64,000 bases of DNA from Thermococcus profundus. Its GTDB lineage: Archaea > Methanobacteriota_B > Thermococci > Thermococcales > Thermococcaceae. Of this stretch, positions 1-8,497 are shown one piece after another. The stretch covers positions 682,001 through 746,000 of the forward strand of contig NZ_CP014862.1 of NCBI RefSeq assembly GCF_002214585.1. Reading direction: 5' to 3'. Each line of letters opens with the position of its first letter. Position 1 is the stretch's first letter. Made by a program: the position numbers and the translations under genes. The notes below the pieces were generated by a model. It was not told the origin of the DNA. It was given only the letters and a program-made list of their open reading frames with translations, and did not search any database.

Positions 1-2
1 AC

Positions 3-794
3 GAGAGGAACATCGGGATAGTCTTCCAAGACTACGCACTCTTCCCCCACATGACGGTATTTGAAAACGTTGCCTTCGGGCTCAGGTTGAAGAGGCTCCC
101 GAAGAGCGAGATAGAAAGACGGGTGAGGGATGTCCTTGAACTCGTTGGATTAACCGGAATGGAGAACAGATATCCGGAACAGCTGAGCGGCGGCCAGCAG
201 CAGAGGGTCGCCCTGGCAAGGGCGCTTGTGATAGAACCGAAGGTTCTCCTCCTCGATGAGCCCCTAAGCAACCTCGACGCTAAGATCAGGGAGAGGCTCA
301 GGGGGGAGATAAAGAGGATCCAGCGGGAGACTGGCACTACAACCATCTACGTTACCCACGATCAGGAGGAGGCCATGGCAATAAGCGACAGAATAGCAGT
401 GATGAAAGACGGGAGGATCCTCCAAGTTGGGGAGCCCCTTGAGCTGTACTACCACCCGAAGACCGAGTTCGTTGCGAGGTTCCTCGGAACCGCCAATATA
501 CTCGAACTTGAGGCGGAAGGAGGCAAAGCTTCTCTTGGAAACCTGTGCTTCAGCCTGGGAGACGTTAGCGGAAGGGTGAAGGTGTTCTTCAGACCGGAGA
601 GCGTGATGATAAGTGAGGGGGAGGACGCTGAGGTGGTTGGCTATGAGGTCCTTCCCGGGAGGATGAGGATGACCCTTGAGATTGAAGGCCAAAAAATAAC
701 CGCCGAGAGACCCCTTCCGGAGCTCCCGTTCAGTCATAAAAAAGTGCCAAAAAAAGTGGGGGTAAAGATCCTGGAGTACTCAACTCTTCCTTGA
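3..794 (+). CDS. ABC transporter ATP-binding protein (5' end outside window)
   Basis: Nucleotide-binding subunit of an ABC importer; 263 residues are visible and the Walker A region lies before the window. Visible are the Q-loop [10 protein letters not shown], the signature LSGGQQQR at about residue 60, Walker B LLLDEP near 83, and the H-loop [12 protein letters not shown] near 117, followed by a short TOBE-like tail. The sequence is of the iron/thiamine/spermidine (CUT1-like) type. It converges with the thiamine-type binding protein gene and overlaps its end by 15 nt, so the two probably serve one importer, with the permease likely upstream. The substrate assignment rests on that neighbour and is inference. 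Confidence 0.9.
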   Translation, partial: ERNIGIVFQDYALFPHMTVFENVAFGLRLKRLPKSEIERRVRDVLELVGLTGMENRYPEQLSGGQQQRVALARALVIEPKVLLLDEPLSNLDAKIRERLRGEIKRIQRETGTTTIYVTHDQEEAMAISDRIAVMKDGRILQVGEPLELYYHPKTEFVARFLGTANILELEAEGGKASLGNLCFSLGDVSGRVKVFFRPESVMISEGEDAEVVGYEVLPGRMRMTLEIEGQKITAERPLPELPFSHKKVPKKVGVKILEYSTLP

Positions 795-1961
795 GGAGAT
801 TATTTCCTCGGGACTCTTGTCCTGGATCATCAGCGCAGTCCACTCCCTTATCCAGCGGTTGAAGTTCTGCCTGACGTACTCCGGATCAAGGCTGACGGGT
901 TTTATCTCGTCAGGGGAGACGGCGTACTTGTAAACCTCCGGAAGCTTGACGTTCGGGTTGACCGGGTACATCCACTGGTTCGTGGGCACTTCGCTCTGGA
1001 AGTCCTCGGTGAGAAGCCACTCTATGAACTTCTCGGCCAGCTCCTTCTTCTTCGTCCCCTTGATTATCCCTGCCCCCTCAACCTGGAGGTAGTTGCCCTC
1101 TGTGAAGGCGACTGCCCTGACGTTGGTGTTGTTGTCGTAGTAGACGGTTGCAGCCGGGGAAGTTGAGTAGCTGAGGACGAGCGGATAACCCTCCTGCATG
1201 AACTTTCCGTACCAGGCATCGCTCCAGCCCTCGGTTATGACGACGCCGTTCTCCTTGAGCTTCTGCCAGTAGTTAAGATAGCCGTCGTCGCCGTAAACCG
1301 CTATCGTCCAGAGGAGGAAAGCGGCTCCGGGTGAGCTCGTCCTGGGATCTTCTATAACAAGCTTGTCCTTCCACTCGGGCTTGGTGAAGTCTTCGAGGCT
1401 CTTCGGCGGCTCACTCACCTTGTCGAGGCGGTAGTTTATGGCGATGTAGCCGTAGTCGTAGGGTATCAAGTGGTAGGTCGGGTCGAGCTTGTCGATCAGC
1501 CACTTTGGAACGATGTCTATGTTCTTTGGCTTGTAGGGCTCTAGTATTCCCGCCTCTATTGCCCTAGCGGCGAGACTGTTGTCTATTCCAATGACAACGT
1601 CCGCTTGGGGGCTGTCCTTCTCAAGGATGAGCCTGTTCAGGAGCTGGCCAGCATCTCCAACCGTTACCAGCTTTACCTTTACCCCGTACTTCTGCTCGAA
1701 CTTTGGAAACGCGGCCTTGGCGACGTACTCAAAGCTCTCGTAGGAGTAGACAACGAGGGTCTGGGGCTTTAAGGCTGTAGTTGAAGTGGTAGTTGTCGAT
1801 GAGCTGGATGAGCTTGGGGAGCTGCTGGTCACGTGGGATGAAGCAGTAGTTTGCGGAGCGCTGGTGGTTGTGGTGGTGGTTTTGTCCTGGCCGCCCCCGA
1901 TGCAGCCCAAGGCGAAGGCGACCATCATAATCAACAGCAACCCAACGGCTTTAGACTTCAT
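780..1961 (-). CDS. thiB: Thiamine-type ABC transporter substrate-binding lipoprotein
   Basis: Extracytoplasmic binding protein of 393 residues. It has a lipoprotein signal peptide (lipobox ALGC, Cys20), then a Thr/Ser-rich linker to about residue 65 typical of Thermococcales binding proteins, then the binding domain. Signature stretches resemble E. coli TbpA/ThiB from memory: [64 protein letters not shown] and NQWMYPVN. These segments form the thiamine site in ThiB, so thiamine or a phosphate ester is the likely ligand. A TATA-like box lies about 55 nt upstream of the start. Family membership is well supported; the ligand is inferred. Confidence 0.85.
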   Translation of the reverse strand: MKSKAVGLLLIMMVAFALGCIGGGQDKTTTTTTSAPQTTASSHVTSSSPSSSSSSTTTTSTTALKPQTLVVYSYESFEYVAKAAFPKFEQKYGVKVKLVTVGDAGQLLNRLILEKDSPQADVVIGIDNSLAARAIEAGILEPYKPKNIDIVPKWLIDKLDPTYHLIPYDYGYIAINYRLDKVSEPPKSLEDFTKPEWKDKLVIEDPRTSSPGAAFLLWTIAVYGDDGYLNYWQKLKENGVVITEGWSDAWYGKFMQEGYPLVLSYSTSPAATVYYDNNTNVRAVAFTEGNYLQVEGAGIIKGTKKKELAEKFIEWLLTEDFQSEVPTNQWMYPVNPNVKLPEVYKYAVSPDEIKPVSLDPEYVRQNFNRWIREWTALMIQDKSPEEIISSRKS

Positions 1962-2013
1962 ACCCTCACCCCTACAACCTGGTTGTTGTTTTCGATAACC
2001 CCTTCAAGACCCG

Positions 2014-2022
2014 GTTAATAAG
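2014..2022 (-). promoter_or_regulatory. TATA box of the thiamine-binding protein gene
   Basis: On the minus strand the sequence reads AAAACTTATTAACC, an A-rich BRE followed by a TATA-like box. It sits 53-61 nt upstream of the ATG, which would give a leader of roughly 30 nt. No riboswitch-like structure is obvious in the short leader. Confidence 0.45.
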
Positions 2023-2165
2023 TTTTGCTGGGCATAACCGGGTAATCCGCAGTTATCCGAAGCAGTGGTCTGAAAGTTGCAATCTGGGATTTTTTCCGAA
2101 GATGTTCGAATGTGGTATCAATTTGTCAAAATTTAGGCGAAGATTGTGATGGGCCTCCGAAAGGA

Positions 2166-2253
2166 TTTTAAAGATGTCTGCCATAGAGATCCAATGTCCT
2201 ATCTTGTCCCCGTGTGCATTTGTTTTCTTGGGGAAGCCCAAATAAGGGGGTGA
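2166..2253 (+). promoter_or_regulatory. TATA box and hairpin leader of the NSS transporter gene
   Basis: A TATA-like TTTTAAAG lies at 2166-2173, preceded by an A/G-rich BRE. The predicted transcript starts near 2195 with a leader of about 60 nt. Within it, TCCCC (2207-2211) can pair with GGGGA (2230-2234), extended by CTT/AAG around a bulge. It is followed by the ribosome binding site GGGGGTGA at 2246-2253. The intergenic stretch 1962-2259 (about 300 nt) otherwise holds only the divergent TATA box of the thiamine-binding gene. Confidence 0.4.
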
Positions 2254-2259
2254 ATGGAA

Positions 2260-3951
2260 TTGGAGCAACAGAGGGATCAATGGGCAACTAAGATTGGTTT
2301 GATTTTGGCCATGGCCGGCAACGCCGTTGGCCTTGGTAACTTCGTCAGGTTCCCAACGCAGGTCGCCCAAAACGGTGGCGGCGCCTTTATGGTGCCGTAC
2401 TTCATAGCACTGTTCTTCCTTGGTATTCCAGTGATGTGGGTCGAGTGGGTTGCCGGTCGCTACGGTGGCAAGTATGGTCACGGTACCCTCGGCCCAACGT
2501 ACTACCTGATGTCCAGGGAGAGCCTTAAACCAAGAACCGCCCTGTGGTTTGGTGTCTTTGCAGGGATGCTGGCGTTTGCGCTGACGGTCCTCCTGAACAG
2601 CTACTACCTCCACCTTATCGGATGGTCAGCGGCTTACACCTACTTCAGCGCAGCAGGATCGTACTTTGGCCAGAACACCGGTGAATTCTTCGGCAACTAC
2701 CTGAGCAACCACGGTGAAGTGATGCTCTTCTGGGGCATAACCGTGATTCTCCTTGCCATAGCGGTTGGCCAGGGTGTCAGCAAGGGTATCGAGAGATGGG
2801 TCAAGGTAATGATGCCGCTCCTGTACATCTTCGCTATCCTTATGGTTGGCTACATCTTCGTCCTTGGCTCACCGGTTGATCCCAACTGGAGCACTATAGA
2901 TGGCTTCAAGTTCATCTGGAGCCCGAACTGGAGCTACCTCGGCGACCACCTCTGGGACGTCATGCTTGCGGCAACTGGACAGATATTCTTCACGCTCTCG
3001 CTCGGTATGGGTATCATCCAGAACTACGCTTCCTACTTGGGTCCGAAGGATGACGTTGCCCTCTCTGGAATAGCCACCGTTTCACTCAACGAGTTTGCGG
3101 AGGTCGTTCTTGGCGGTTCAATAGCCATCCCGCTCGCTACCGCCTACTTCACTAGGATCGTCGATGCGGACCTTATCATGAAGGCCTTTGGTAGCGACCC
3201 CAAGACTCTGATGACCCTGGGAGTGCCTCAGAACGTTGCCAATAGCGGCAACACAACGATGATTTCCAACTACCTCAGTGCGCACTGGAGTTCAATATTA
3301 TCTGCCCTATCACAGCACAAGGACATAGGTCTCGGGGCAATAGGAAAGACCTTTGGCCTTGGGTTCTCCTACGTCAACCTGCCCAACGCCTTCGTCAGTA
3401 TGGGAGAAGCTGGAAGGTTCTTTGGTGCACTGTGGTTCCTCCTCCTGTGGTTCGCTGGCTTCACTTCCGCCATAGCAATGTACAACTACCTCGTTGCCCT
3501 GCTTGAGGAAGACCTCAACATCAAGAGGAGCACCGGTACATGGATAGTCTTCATACTCTACTTCCTCATGGGTCTGCCTGTCGTCTACATCAGCGGCTAC
3601 ATGGACCAGGTCGACTCGTGGGTCAGCTTCCAGCTCACGCTGCTGGCGCTTGTGGACATCATAGTCGCGGTGTACCTCTTCAAGCCCGACAACTTCTGGA
3701 AGGAGCTCCACGAGGGTGCATGGATGAAAGTGCCTGAGTGGTACAAGTGGGTTACCCTCTACATCGCGCCCATACTGCTGCTCCTGCCGCTGATTGGAAC
3801 CTTCAAGAGCTTCGTAAGCGGAAGGATTGGAGTAGCGCCGTGGACGGCAATACTGTCAATGTTCCTCATCGGTGCCATCGAGAGCTACTATGCCATCAAG
3901 AAGAAGTACGGCGAAGAGCTGGAGAAGAACGAGGTAATCATAAAGGTCTGA
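2260..3951 (+). CDS. LeuT-like sodium-dependent amino-acid symporter (NSS/SNF family)
   Basis: A 563-residue inner-membrane secondary transporter with 11-12 hydrophobic helices. The unwound helix 1 motif AGNAVGLGNFVRFP and helix 6 motif FFTLSLGMG are nearly identical to LeuT, including the Na+/substrate residues Asn27, Phe253, Thr254 and Ser256. LeuT Phe259 of the leucine pocket is Met here. Compared with LeuT the loop between GGSIAIP and GRFFGALW is about 58 residues longer (extracellular loop 4). TTG at 2260 is preferred over ATG at 2254: it aligns with the LeuT N-terminus (MExxRxxWAT) and puts GGGGGTGA 6-7 nt upstream. Followed by a 36-residue partner gene. The amino-acid specificity is unknown. 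Confidence 0.92.
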   Translation: MEQQRDQWATKIGLILAMAGNAVGLGNFVRFPTQVAQNGGGAFMVPYFIALFFLGIPVMWVEWVAGRYGGKYGHGTLGPTYYLMSRESLKPRTALWFGVFAGMLAFALTVLLNSYYLHLIGWSAAYTYFSAAGSYFGQNTGEFFGNYLSNHGEVMLFWGITVILLAIAVGQGVSKGIERWVKVMMPLLYIFAILMVGYIFVLGSPVDPNWSTIDGFKFIWSPNWSYLGDHLWDVMLAATGQIFFTLSLGMGIIQNYASYLGPKDDVALSGIATVSLNEFAEVVLGGSIAIPLATAYFTRIVDADLIMKAFGSDPKTLMTLGVPQNVANSGNTTMISNYLSAHWSSILSALSQHKDIGLGAIGKTFGLGFSYVNLPNAFVSMGEAGRFFGALWFLLLWFAGFTSAIAMYNYLVALLEEDLNIKRSTGTWIVFILYFLMGLPVVYISGYMDQVDSWVSFQLTLLALVDIIVAVYLFKPDNFWKELHEGAWMKVPEWYKWVTLYIAPILLLLPLIGTFKSFVSGRIGVAPWTAILSMFLIGAIESYYAIKKKYGEELEKNEVIIKV

Positions 3952-3961
3952 GGTGATGGCA

Positions 3962-4072
3962 ATGGGAAGCTGGGCAATCTACATGCTGACCGCTTGGATC
4001 ATCATCCTAGGGATGGTCTACTGGAGCGTTACAAAGCTCATGAAGTCGGAGAAGGAAGCGCAAGGGTCTTAA
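3962..4072 (+). CDS. MetS-like small subunit of the NSS transporter (36 aa)
   Basis: A short gene beginning 10 nt after the symporter stop, with GAGGTG at 3951-3955 correctly spaced before ATG 3962 (an in-frame ATG at 3956 overlaps the site). The product is one transmembrane helix (about residues 5-23, AIYMLTAWIIILGMVYW) followed by a basic/acidic Lys-Glu tail. Position, length and topology match the small partner peptides of NSS transporters typified by corynebacterial MetS, which is required with MetP for methionine uptake. Cotranscription is certain from spacing; the subunit role is inferred from family knowledge. Confidence 0.8.
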   Translation: MGSWAIYMLTAWIIILGMVYWSVTKLMKSEKEAQGS

Positions 4073-4106
4073 GCCCCCTCTTCTTTTATATTTTGGAGGT
4101 GTTCTC

Positions 4107-4841
4107 GTGAAGAGTAAGGAAGTTCTTCTTGAGACAGCCGAGGTTCTGGAGTCAGCTCTGGATAGAATCGACAGGCTCAAGGTCCTCTCTCAGAAGGAGA
4201 AAGAAACCGTCAGGAGGAAGATAGAAAACGCGGCTTCGAACTTTAGGAAGGTGGCGGAAGAAGCCGAGAAGGAAAACGAGGAGCTTGCGGAGTTCTTCTT
4301 CAAGAAGGCGAAGGAGTTCAAGCTTAACAGCACCGATAAGAAAATCGAGGAGATGGGAAAGAAGAACTACATGAAGCTGGCGAGCAGGATCGAGCTCTAC
4401 TCCCTCTCCGCGGAGTACGACTTTAAACCGGAGAAGCTCAAGGAGCTCAAAAAGGAGTACAGGAAGTACCTGTTCGGGATGACATCGTTCTTCGTCCTAA
4501 CGGGCATTTATCTAAACCAATTCCTGGCTATAACCGCCTTAATCCTGGCGATACCCATAATCCTCTCGATGCTCTCCCTTCAGCGGAGGGGATACCTGGG
4601 TCTTCTCCTCGCGTACTCGGCCATTCCAATACCTGTGATAGTAGGGGCCATGGCCCTGAGCTATGGAATGAGAACCCTAAACGACCCGGCGAAGATTGCC
4701 AAAATAGCCCAGCACCTCGGCAAGAGCACGGCATTTGCGAAGGGCTACCTCGTGGTCATTGTACTGCTGGCCGCTGTTGAGCTCTACCTGGTTCTGAGTT
4801 CCGCGGTGGGCCTCTACAGACACAGGCACGCTTTCCTCTGA
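4107..4841 (+). CDS. Hypothetical membrane protein with N-terminal helical domain
   Basis: A 244-residue protein started by GTG after a strong GGAGGTG at 4095-4101. Residues 1-110 are charged and helical (Lys/Glu-rich, coiled-coil-like). Residues about 120-240 hold four to five hydrophobic helices, and the protein ends RHRHAFL. I do not recognise the family. It follows the NSS transporter by 34 nt with a T-rich stretch between, so it may be a separate unit. No catalytic motif is visible. Confidence 0.75.
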   Translation: MKSKEVLLETAEVLESALDRIDRLKVLSQKEKETVRRKIENAASNFRKVAEEAEKENEELAEFFFKKAKEFKLNSTDKKIEEMGKKNYMKLASRIELYSLSAEYDFKPEKLKELKKEYRKYLFGMTSFFVLTGIYLNQFLAITALILAIPIILSMLSLQRRGYLGLLLAYSAIPIPVIVGAMALSYGMRTLNDPAKIAKIAQHLGKSTAFAKGYLVVIVLLAAVELYLVLSSAVGLYRHRHAFL

Positions 4842-4854
4842 AAAATAGAAGCCC

Positions 4855-5223
<369 letters not shown>

Positions 5224-7212
5224 TCATTGAACCTGCTCGATGAACTTCCTGATCCTCTTTGCTGATATCTTCGTCTTTCTTGCGATCTCCTCTGGATCTG
5301 CGTTCTTCAGATCCTCAACGGTTTGAATCCCCGCCCTTTTGAGCTTCGCAAGCGTTTTCGGCCCTATTCCCTTTATGGAGAGGAGATCGGTTTTTTCTGT
5401 TTTTCCGGATTTTGCTCTTTCCTTCCGGGTTTTGGAAACCTTCTTGGTTTTGGAAGCCCTTACTGCTCTTTTCTTCTTCCTCTTCGCTTTTACAGCCTCC
5501 ACGGCTATCTCAGTGGAGTAGGCCCTCTCCTCAGCTGGCTTCTCCGGTTCCTCGGTTTTCTCTGGAGGGACCTCTGGAGGCTCAACGTAGTCCTCAAGTT
5601 CGGGGGCGTTTTCCGAGATGTAGTGCTCAACGATCACCGGCTTGAATGCACTGTCGCGTTCCTCAAGCTCCTCAAGCACCTTTTCATCGAATTCGCCGGT
5701 TTTAACGTATCTAATCAGCTCGTTGGCCAATCTGTGGAAGTCCCTGCTGTGGACAAGAACCCTTCTCCTTCCGTACTCCTTGGCCTGTCCCGTCGTTATG
5801 AGGAACTGCCAGTCGCTCGCCTCCAGTATCAACAGCTCCCGGGCCAGCTGCTCGATTGCCCTGTTGGTCAGCTCGTCCCTCCCGTAGAACCTGCTGGCTA
5901 CTGCGACCATCCTGTCCTCCGCGCGGTATACGTGCTCCCACGTCCACTCCGTCTCCTCGTTCCACCAGGTCGAGTGGTCTGCGTTGGCACCCCACGAACC
6001 CTCTGGCAGTTCTATCTCGTGCCTTTCACCCGAATAGCTATCGAGGAACTTCGAGAGGGTCGTCGTCTCTATTCCCCTGCTCGCCATCAGCTCCAGCACC
6101 CTCCCGAGCCACCTCACTCCCTCAAACCACCAGTGGCCGAAGAGCTCGGTGTCGTAGGGGGACACTATGATGCCTTTCTCTCCGAACTTCTCCTCGTGTT
6201 CCCTCAGGAGGCCCTCAACGAGGGAAACAAAGTGCCGGGCGTGCTCCTCAACCCTCTCCATGGCCTTCTCCGGGTCGTAGAACTCCTTCTCGCCTATGTC
6301 GACGTCCTTGCTCGTTATCCTCCAGTACTGCCCGCCGCTCTCCGGTGCCTTCTTGTGGAACTCGCGGTAGTGGAAGTCCCCGGGGTAGCCGAAGTGGGCG
6401 CTCCATACCTGATGCCCCGTCTCCCTGTTGCGGGCGAATACCGCAACCCTGGAACCTTTGATCCAGTACGGCCTCAGGGTGGTCTTTTCGGCATCGGCCA
6501 GAAGAACCTCCCCATAGACCTTACTAGCCGGGCCTTCATCGATGAGCTTGCTCTCGACGAAGAAGTATTCCAGTCCGAACTCTTCCAAAAAGCGCTCTAT
6601 CCCCTGTCTCCTTATTTTTCTCCCCCCTGAAAGCTCCCACTCGCCTTCCGGACGATAGGCGCACTCGGGAAGCCATATTCCCTTTGGTCTCCTGCCAAAG
6701 TGCTTCTCGTAGGTGGCAACGCCGTTCGCGATCTGGGCCCTTATCGCCTCGTCCCTTCCGAGGAGTGGAAGGTAGCCGTGCGTTGCAGCTGATGTTATGA
6801 TCTCTAAGTAGCCGGCGTCCTGGAGCTCCCTGAGCTTTCCTATGATGTCCCCGTTTATTGCCCTCCAGTAGTCGTACACCCTTCTGAAGTAGTTCAGCAT
6901 GAACGATACTGCTTTCTCATCGTACTTCCCGGACTCCAGGTCTTTTTCCATGGCCTTCAGCTTCCTATCCATGTACTTTTCGAACTCTCCCTTGATGTAT
7001 TCATCCGTCAGCTGCTCCGCCAGAACGGGCGTGACGTTTATGACTATGTTGAACTTCACGCCGCTTTCCCTGAGCCTCTCGAACTCCATCAGGAGGGGAA
7101 GGTAGGTTTCGCTGATGGCTTCGTATATCCATTCCTCGCCGAAGGGCCACCTTCCGTGCTTCTTGACGTAGGGAATGTGGGTGTGAAGGACGAAGGTGAA
7201 GTAGCCTCTCAT
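5224..7212 (-). CDS. GH57 1,4-alpha-glucan branching enzyme with HhH tail
   Basis: A 662-residue cytoplasmic enzyme that makes alpha-1,6 branches in alpha-glucans. It matches from memory the characterised T. kodakarensis TK1436 protein. The GH57 barrel starts FTFVLHTHIPY; the nucleophile Glu is in GIWLPECAYRP and the acid/base Asp in SPYDTELFGHWW. DUF1957-type helical domains follow. After a charged linker (about 530-610) the C-terminus carries two helix-hairpin-helix motifs (LLSIKGIGPKTLAKLKRAG), as in TK1436. ATG 7212 is chosen over GTG 7221 because GGTGATA directly precedes it and the family starts MRGYF. Confidence 0.95.
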   Translation of the reverse strand: MRGYFTFVLHTHIPYVKKHGRWPFGEEWIYEAISETYLPLLMEFERLRESGVKFNIVINVTPVLAEQLTDEYIKGEFEKYMDRKLKAMEKDLESGKYDEKAVSFMLNYFRRVYDYWRAINGDIIGKLRELQDAGYLEIITSAATHGYLPLLGRDEAIRAQIANGVATYEKHFGRRPKGIWLPECAYRPEGEWELSGGRKIRRQGIERFLEEFGLEYFFVESKLIDEGPASKVYGEVLLADAEKTTLRPYWIKGSRVAVFARNRETGHQVWSAHFGYPGDFHYREFHKKAPESGGQYWRITSKDVDIGEKEFYDPEKAMERVEEHARHFVSLVEGLLREHEEKFGEKGIIVSPYDTELFGHWWFEGVRWLGRVLELMASRGIETTTLSKFLDSYSGERHEIELPEGSWGANADHSTWWNEETEWTWEHVYRAEDRMVAVASRFYGRDELTNRAIEQLARELLILEASDWQFLITTGQAKEYGRRRVLVHSRDFHRLANELIRYVKTGEFDEKVLEELEERDSAFKPVIVEHYISENAPELEDYVEPPEVPPEKTEEPEKPAEERAYSTEIAVEAVKAKRKKKRAVRASKTKKVSKTRKERAKSGKTEKTDLLSIKGIGPKTLAKLKRAGIQTVEDLKNADPEEIARKTKISAKRIRKFIEQVQ

Positions 7213-7352
7213 GTGTATCACCGGGAGTGTTTACACTTTGCAGTATTTAACGTTAGTGTGTCCCCTTCTGGCGGCCGATCCATATGGATACATTGGTTCA
7301 TCCCAACCGAAAGACTATTTAGTTCGAGAACCGAAATCCCCCGGGTGGTACC
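7213..7352. promoter_or_regulatory. Divergent promoter region, branching enzyme / small membrane protein
   Basis: On the minus strand a TATA-like CGTTAAATAC (about 7236-7245) lies 25-30 nt before the branching-enzyme start. On the plus strand ACTATTTAGTT (about 7313-7323) lies about 30 nt before ATG 7353. Leaders are short. No clear operator was seen; a TATCAC half-site here coincides with the ribosome binding site. Confidence 0.4.
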
Positions 7353-7619
7353 ATGATCCCCGAGGAAGTGGAGAGCGGATTGATAGCGGGTTCCATAGGG
7401 ATACTCCTTTTGGGGGCCATCATAGCTGTACTCGGCAGTTCGGTGAACGGGGTCACAAAAGGGGGATGGATCGTATACGACATCGGCGTTGCGGGAATCT
7501 CCTGGGTGTTCCTGGACAAGGCCTTCGATGAGAAAACCTCCGAGAACCTCAGGGTAGCCCTTGTTATAGCCGCGGCGATTATAATCGCGTTCGGCTTCAG
7601 AATCCTGGCCGGGTTCTGA
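7353..7619 (+). CDS. Small hypothetical membrane protein
   Basis: An 88-residue protein with hydrophobic segments at about 10-30, 40-54 and 66-88, so two or three membrane helices. A GGTGG ribosome binding site precedes the ATG. Followed by a T-rich stretch (7620-7641) that could end transcription of this gene and of the convergent mptE. I do not recognise the family. Confidence 0.6.
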   Translation: MIPEEVESGLIAGSIGILLLGAIIAVLGSSVNGVTKGGWIVYDIGVAGISWVFLDKAFDEKTSENLRVALVIAAAIIIAFGFRILAGF

Positions 7620-7648
7620 TCTCCTTTTCGTTTATTTTTTAATGAATG

Positions 7649-8350
7649 CTACGGGCTTAGGCGTTTAAGCTCTGCCCGATCGTTCTTCTCCAGCCACTCC
7701 AGAAGCTCCTTCGCGAACTCGAACTTCTTCCTCTTGCTCTCCCATATGGGGGAATGATCCCTAAGGCCCGGCTTGCTCCATTTGCCCACCAGTGATCCAA
7801 AATCGAAGCCCACGAGGGTTATCTCCCTGACCCCAAGCTCCTCAGCCAAGAAAACTGCCCTGTCGCCGTCGGTGAAGCCTCCGAAGTTGTAGACAATGTC
7901 GAGCGGCTCTGTCTGGGTAGTCCCAAGTATTCTGGAGAACATGGGGACGTAAACGGTTAGCTTATCAACGTTGTCACCGTGGGCATGAATGACCATAAAA
8001 GCTCCTCTGTCGTTGGCTATCTTGAGATCCGGGATTCTGCCGTCGAGATCGGTAACGATAATGTCCGGCACGATGCCGTTCTCAAGGAGGGCTGACGTTG
8101 CTCCATCCGCCGCTATCAGCGTCCCGTCCGAGAAATCGAACTTCTCCAAGGCCTTCTCAAGGCTCGGGCCGGCACCGAAGACATAAGCTTTTCTTCCTAC
8201 AACAGCCCCCAGCTCTTCCTTCAGAATGTATTTGTCCCCCTCCAGGAGAAGCGCGCGGAGTATCTGGGCGGCTTTTCTGTCCTCTTCAATCGAGTACCCC
8301 ATCTCGCGGACTATGCGGAGGTAGAAGGGTTCCCAATCTTCCCATCTCAT
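7649..8350 (-). CDS. mptE: 6-hydroxymethyl-7,8-dihydropterin pyrophosphokinase (MptE type)
   Basis: A 233-residue enzyme of the DUF115/MptE family, which pyrophosphorylates 6-hydroxymethyldihydropterin in archaeal pterin synthesis. Characteristic segments are MRWEDWEPFYLRIVREMGY at the start, the glycine-rich VFGAGPSLE, AADGATSALLENG, VTDLDG, VIHAHGDN and FGGFTDGDRAVFLA. ATG 8350 is chosen because GGAGGGGGT directly precedes it; an upstream in-frame extension is not protein-like. It diverges from the ABC importer operon, with a TATA-like GGTTAATAAG about 20 nt upstream. Confidence 0.9.
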   Translation of the reverse strand: MRWEDWEPFYLRIVREMGYSIEEDRKAAQILRALLLEGDKYILKEELGAVVGRKAYVFGAGPSLEKALEKFDFSDGTLIAADGATSALLENGIVPDIIVTDLDGRIPDLKIANDRGAFMVIHAHGDNVDKLTVYVPMFSRILGTTQTEPLDIVYNFGGFTDGDRAVFLAEELGVREITLVGFDFGSLVGKWSKPGLRDHSPIWESKRKKFEFAKELLEWLEKNDRAELKRLSP

Positions 8351-8449
8351 ACCCCCTCCTCCGATGGGCCGCTTATTAACCTTTGCCGCTGTCATTAGAT
8401 TTGCATTGTAGGAAACTAAGGGACATTGACAATTGTACAAAGACAACTA

Positions 8450-8464
8450 CGAAAGATTTAAAAC
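8450..8464 (+). promoter_or_regulatory. BRE/TATA of the peptide/oligosaccharide importer operon
   Basis: CGAAA (BRE) followed by GATTTAAAAC lies 34-48 nt before ATG 8498, predicting a transcript start near 8485 and a very short leader. This is the only clear promoter for the five-gene cluster. Confidence 0.6.
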
Positions 8465-8497
8465 GTTGGTGGTCATAAAAGATCATTGGTGAAATCC

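Noticed and set aside
1786-1998. Valine-rich plus-strand frame opposite the thiamine-binding protein linker
   Set aside because: It is the reverse reading of the Thr/Ser-rich lipoprotein linker.
5224-5420. Helix-hairpin-helix tail of the branching enzyme as a separate gene or fusion artefact
   Set aside because: The characterised T. kodakarensis homologue has the same tail, so it belongs to the enzyme.
5323-6630. 435-codon plus-strand frame inside the branching enzyme gene
   Set aside because: It is antisense to a gene with intact catalytic motifs, has Pro/Leu/Arg-rich composition and no recognisable domain.
7213-7230. Possible TGM (TATCAC-N5-GTGATA) site for a TrmBL1-type sugar regulator before the branching enzyme gene
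   Set aside because: Only the TATCAC half is exact; the other half reads GTGTTT, and the exact half coincides with the ribosome binding site GGTGATA.
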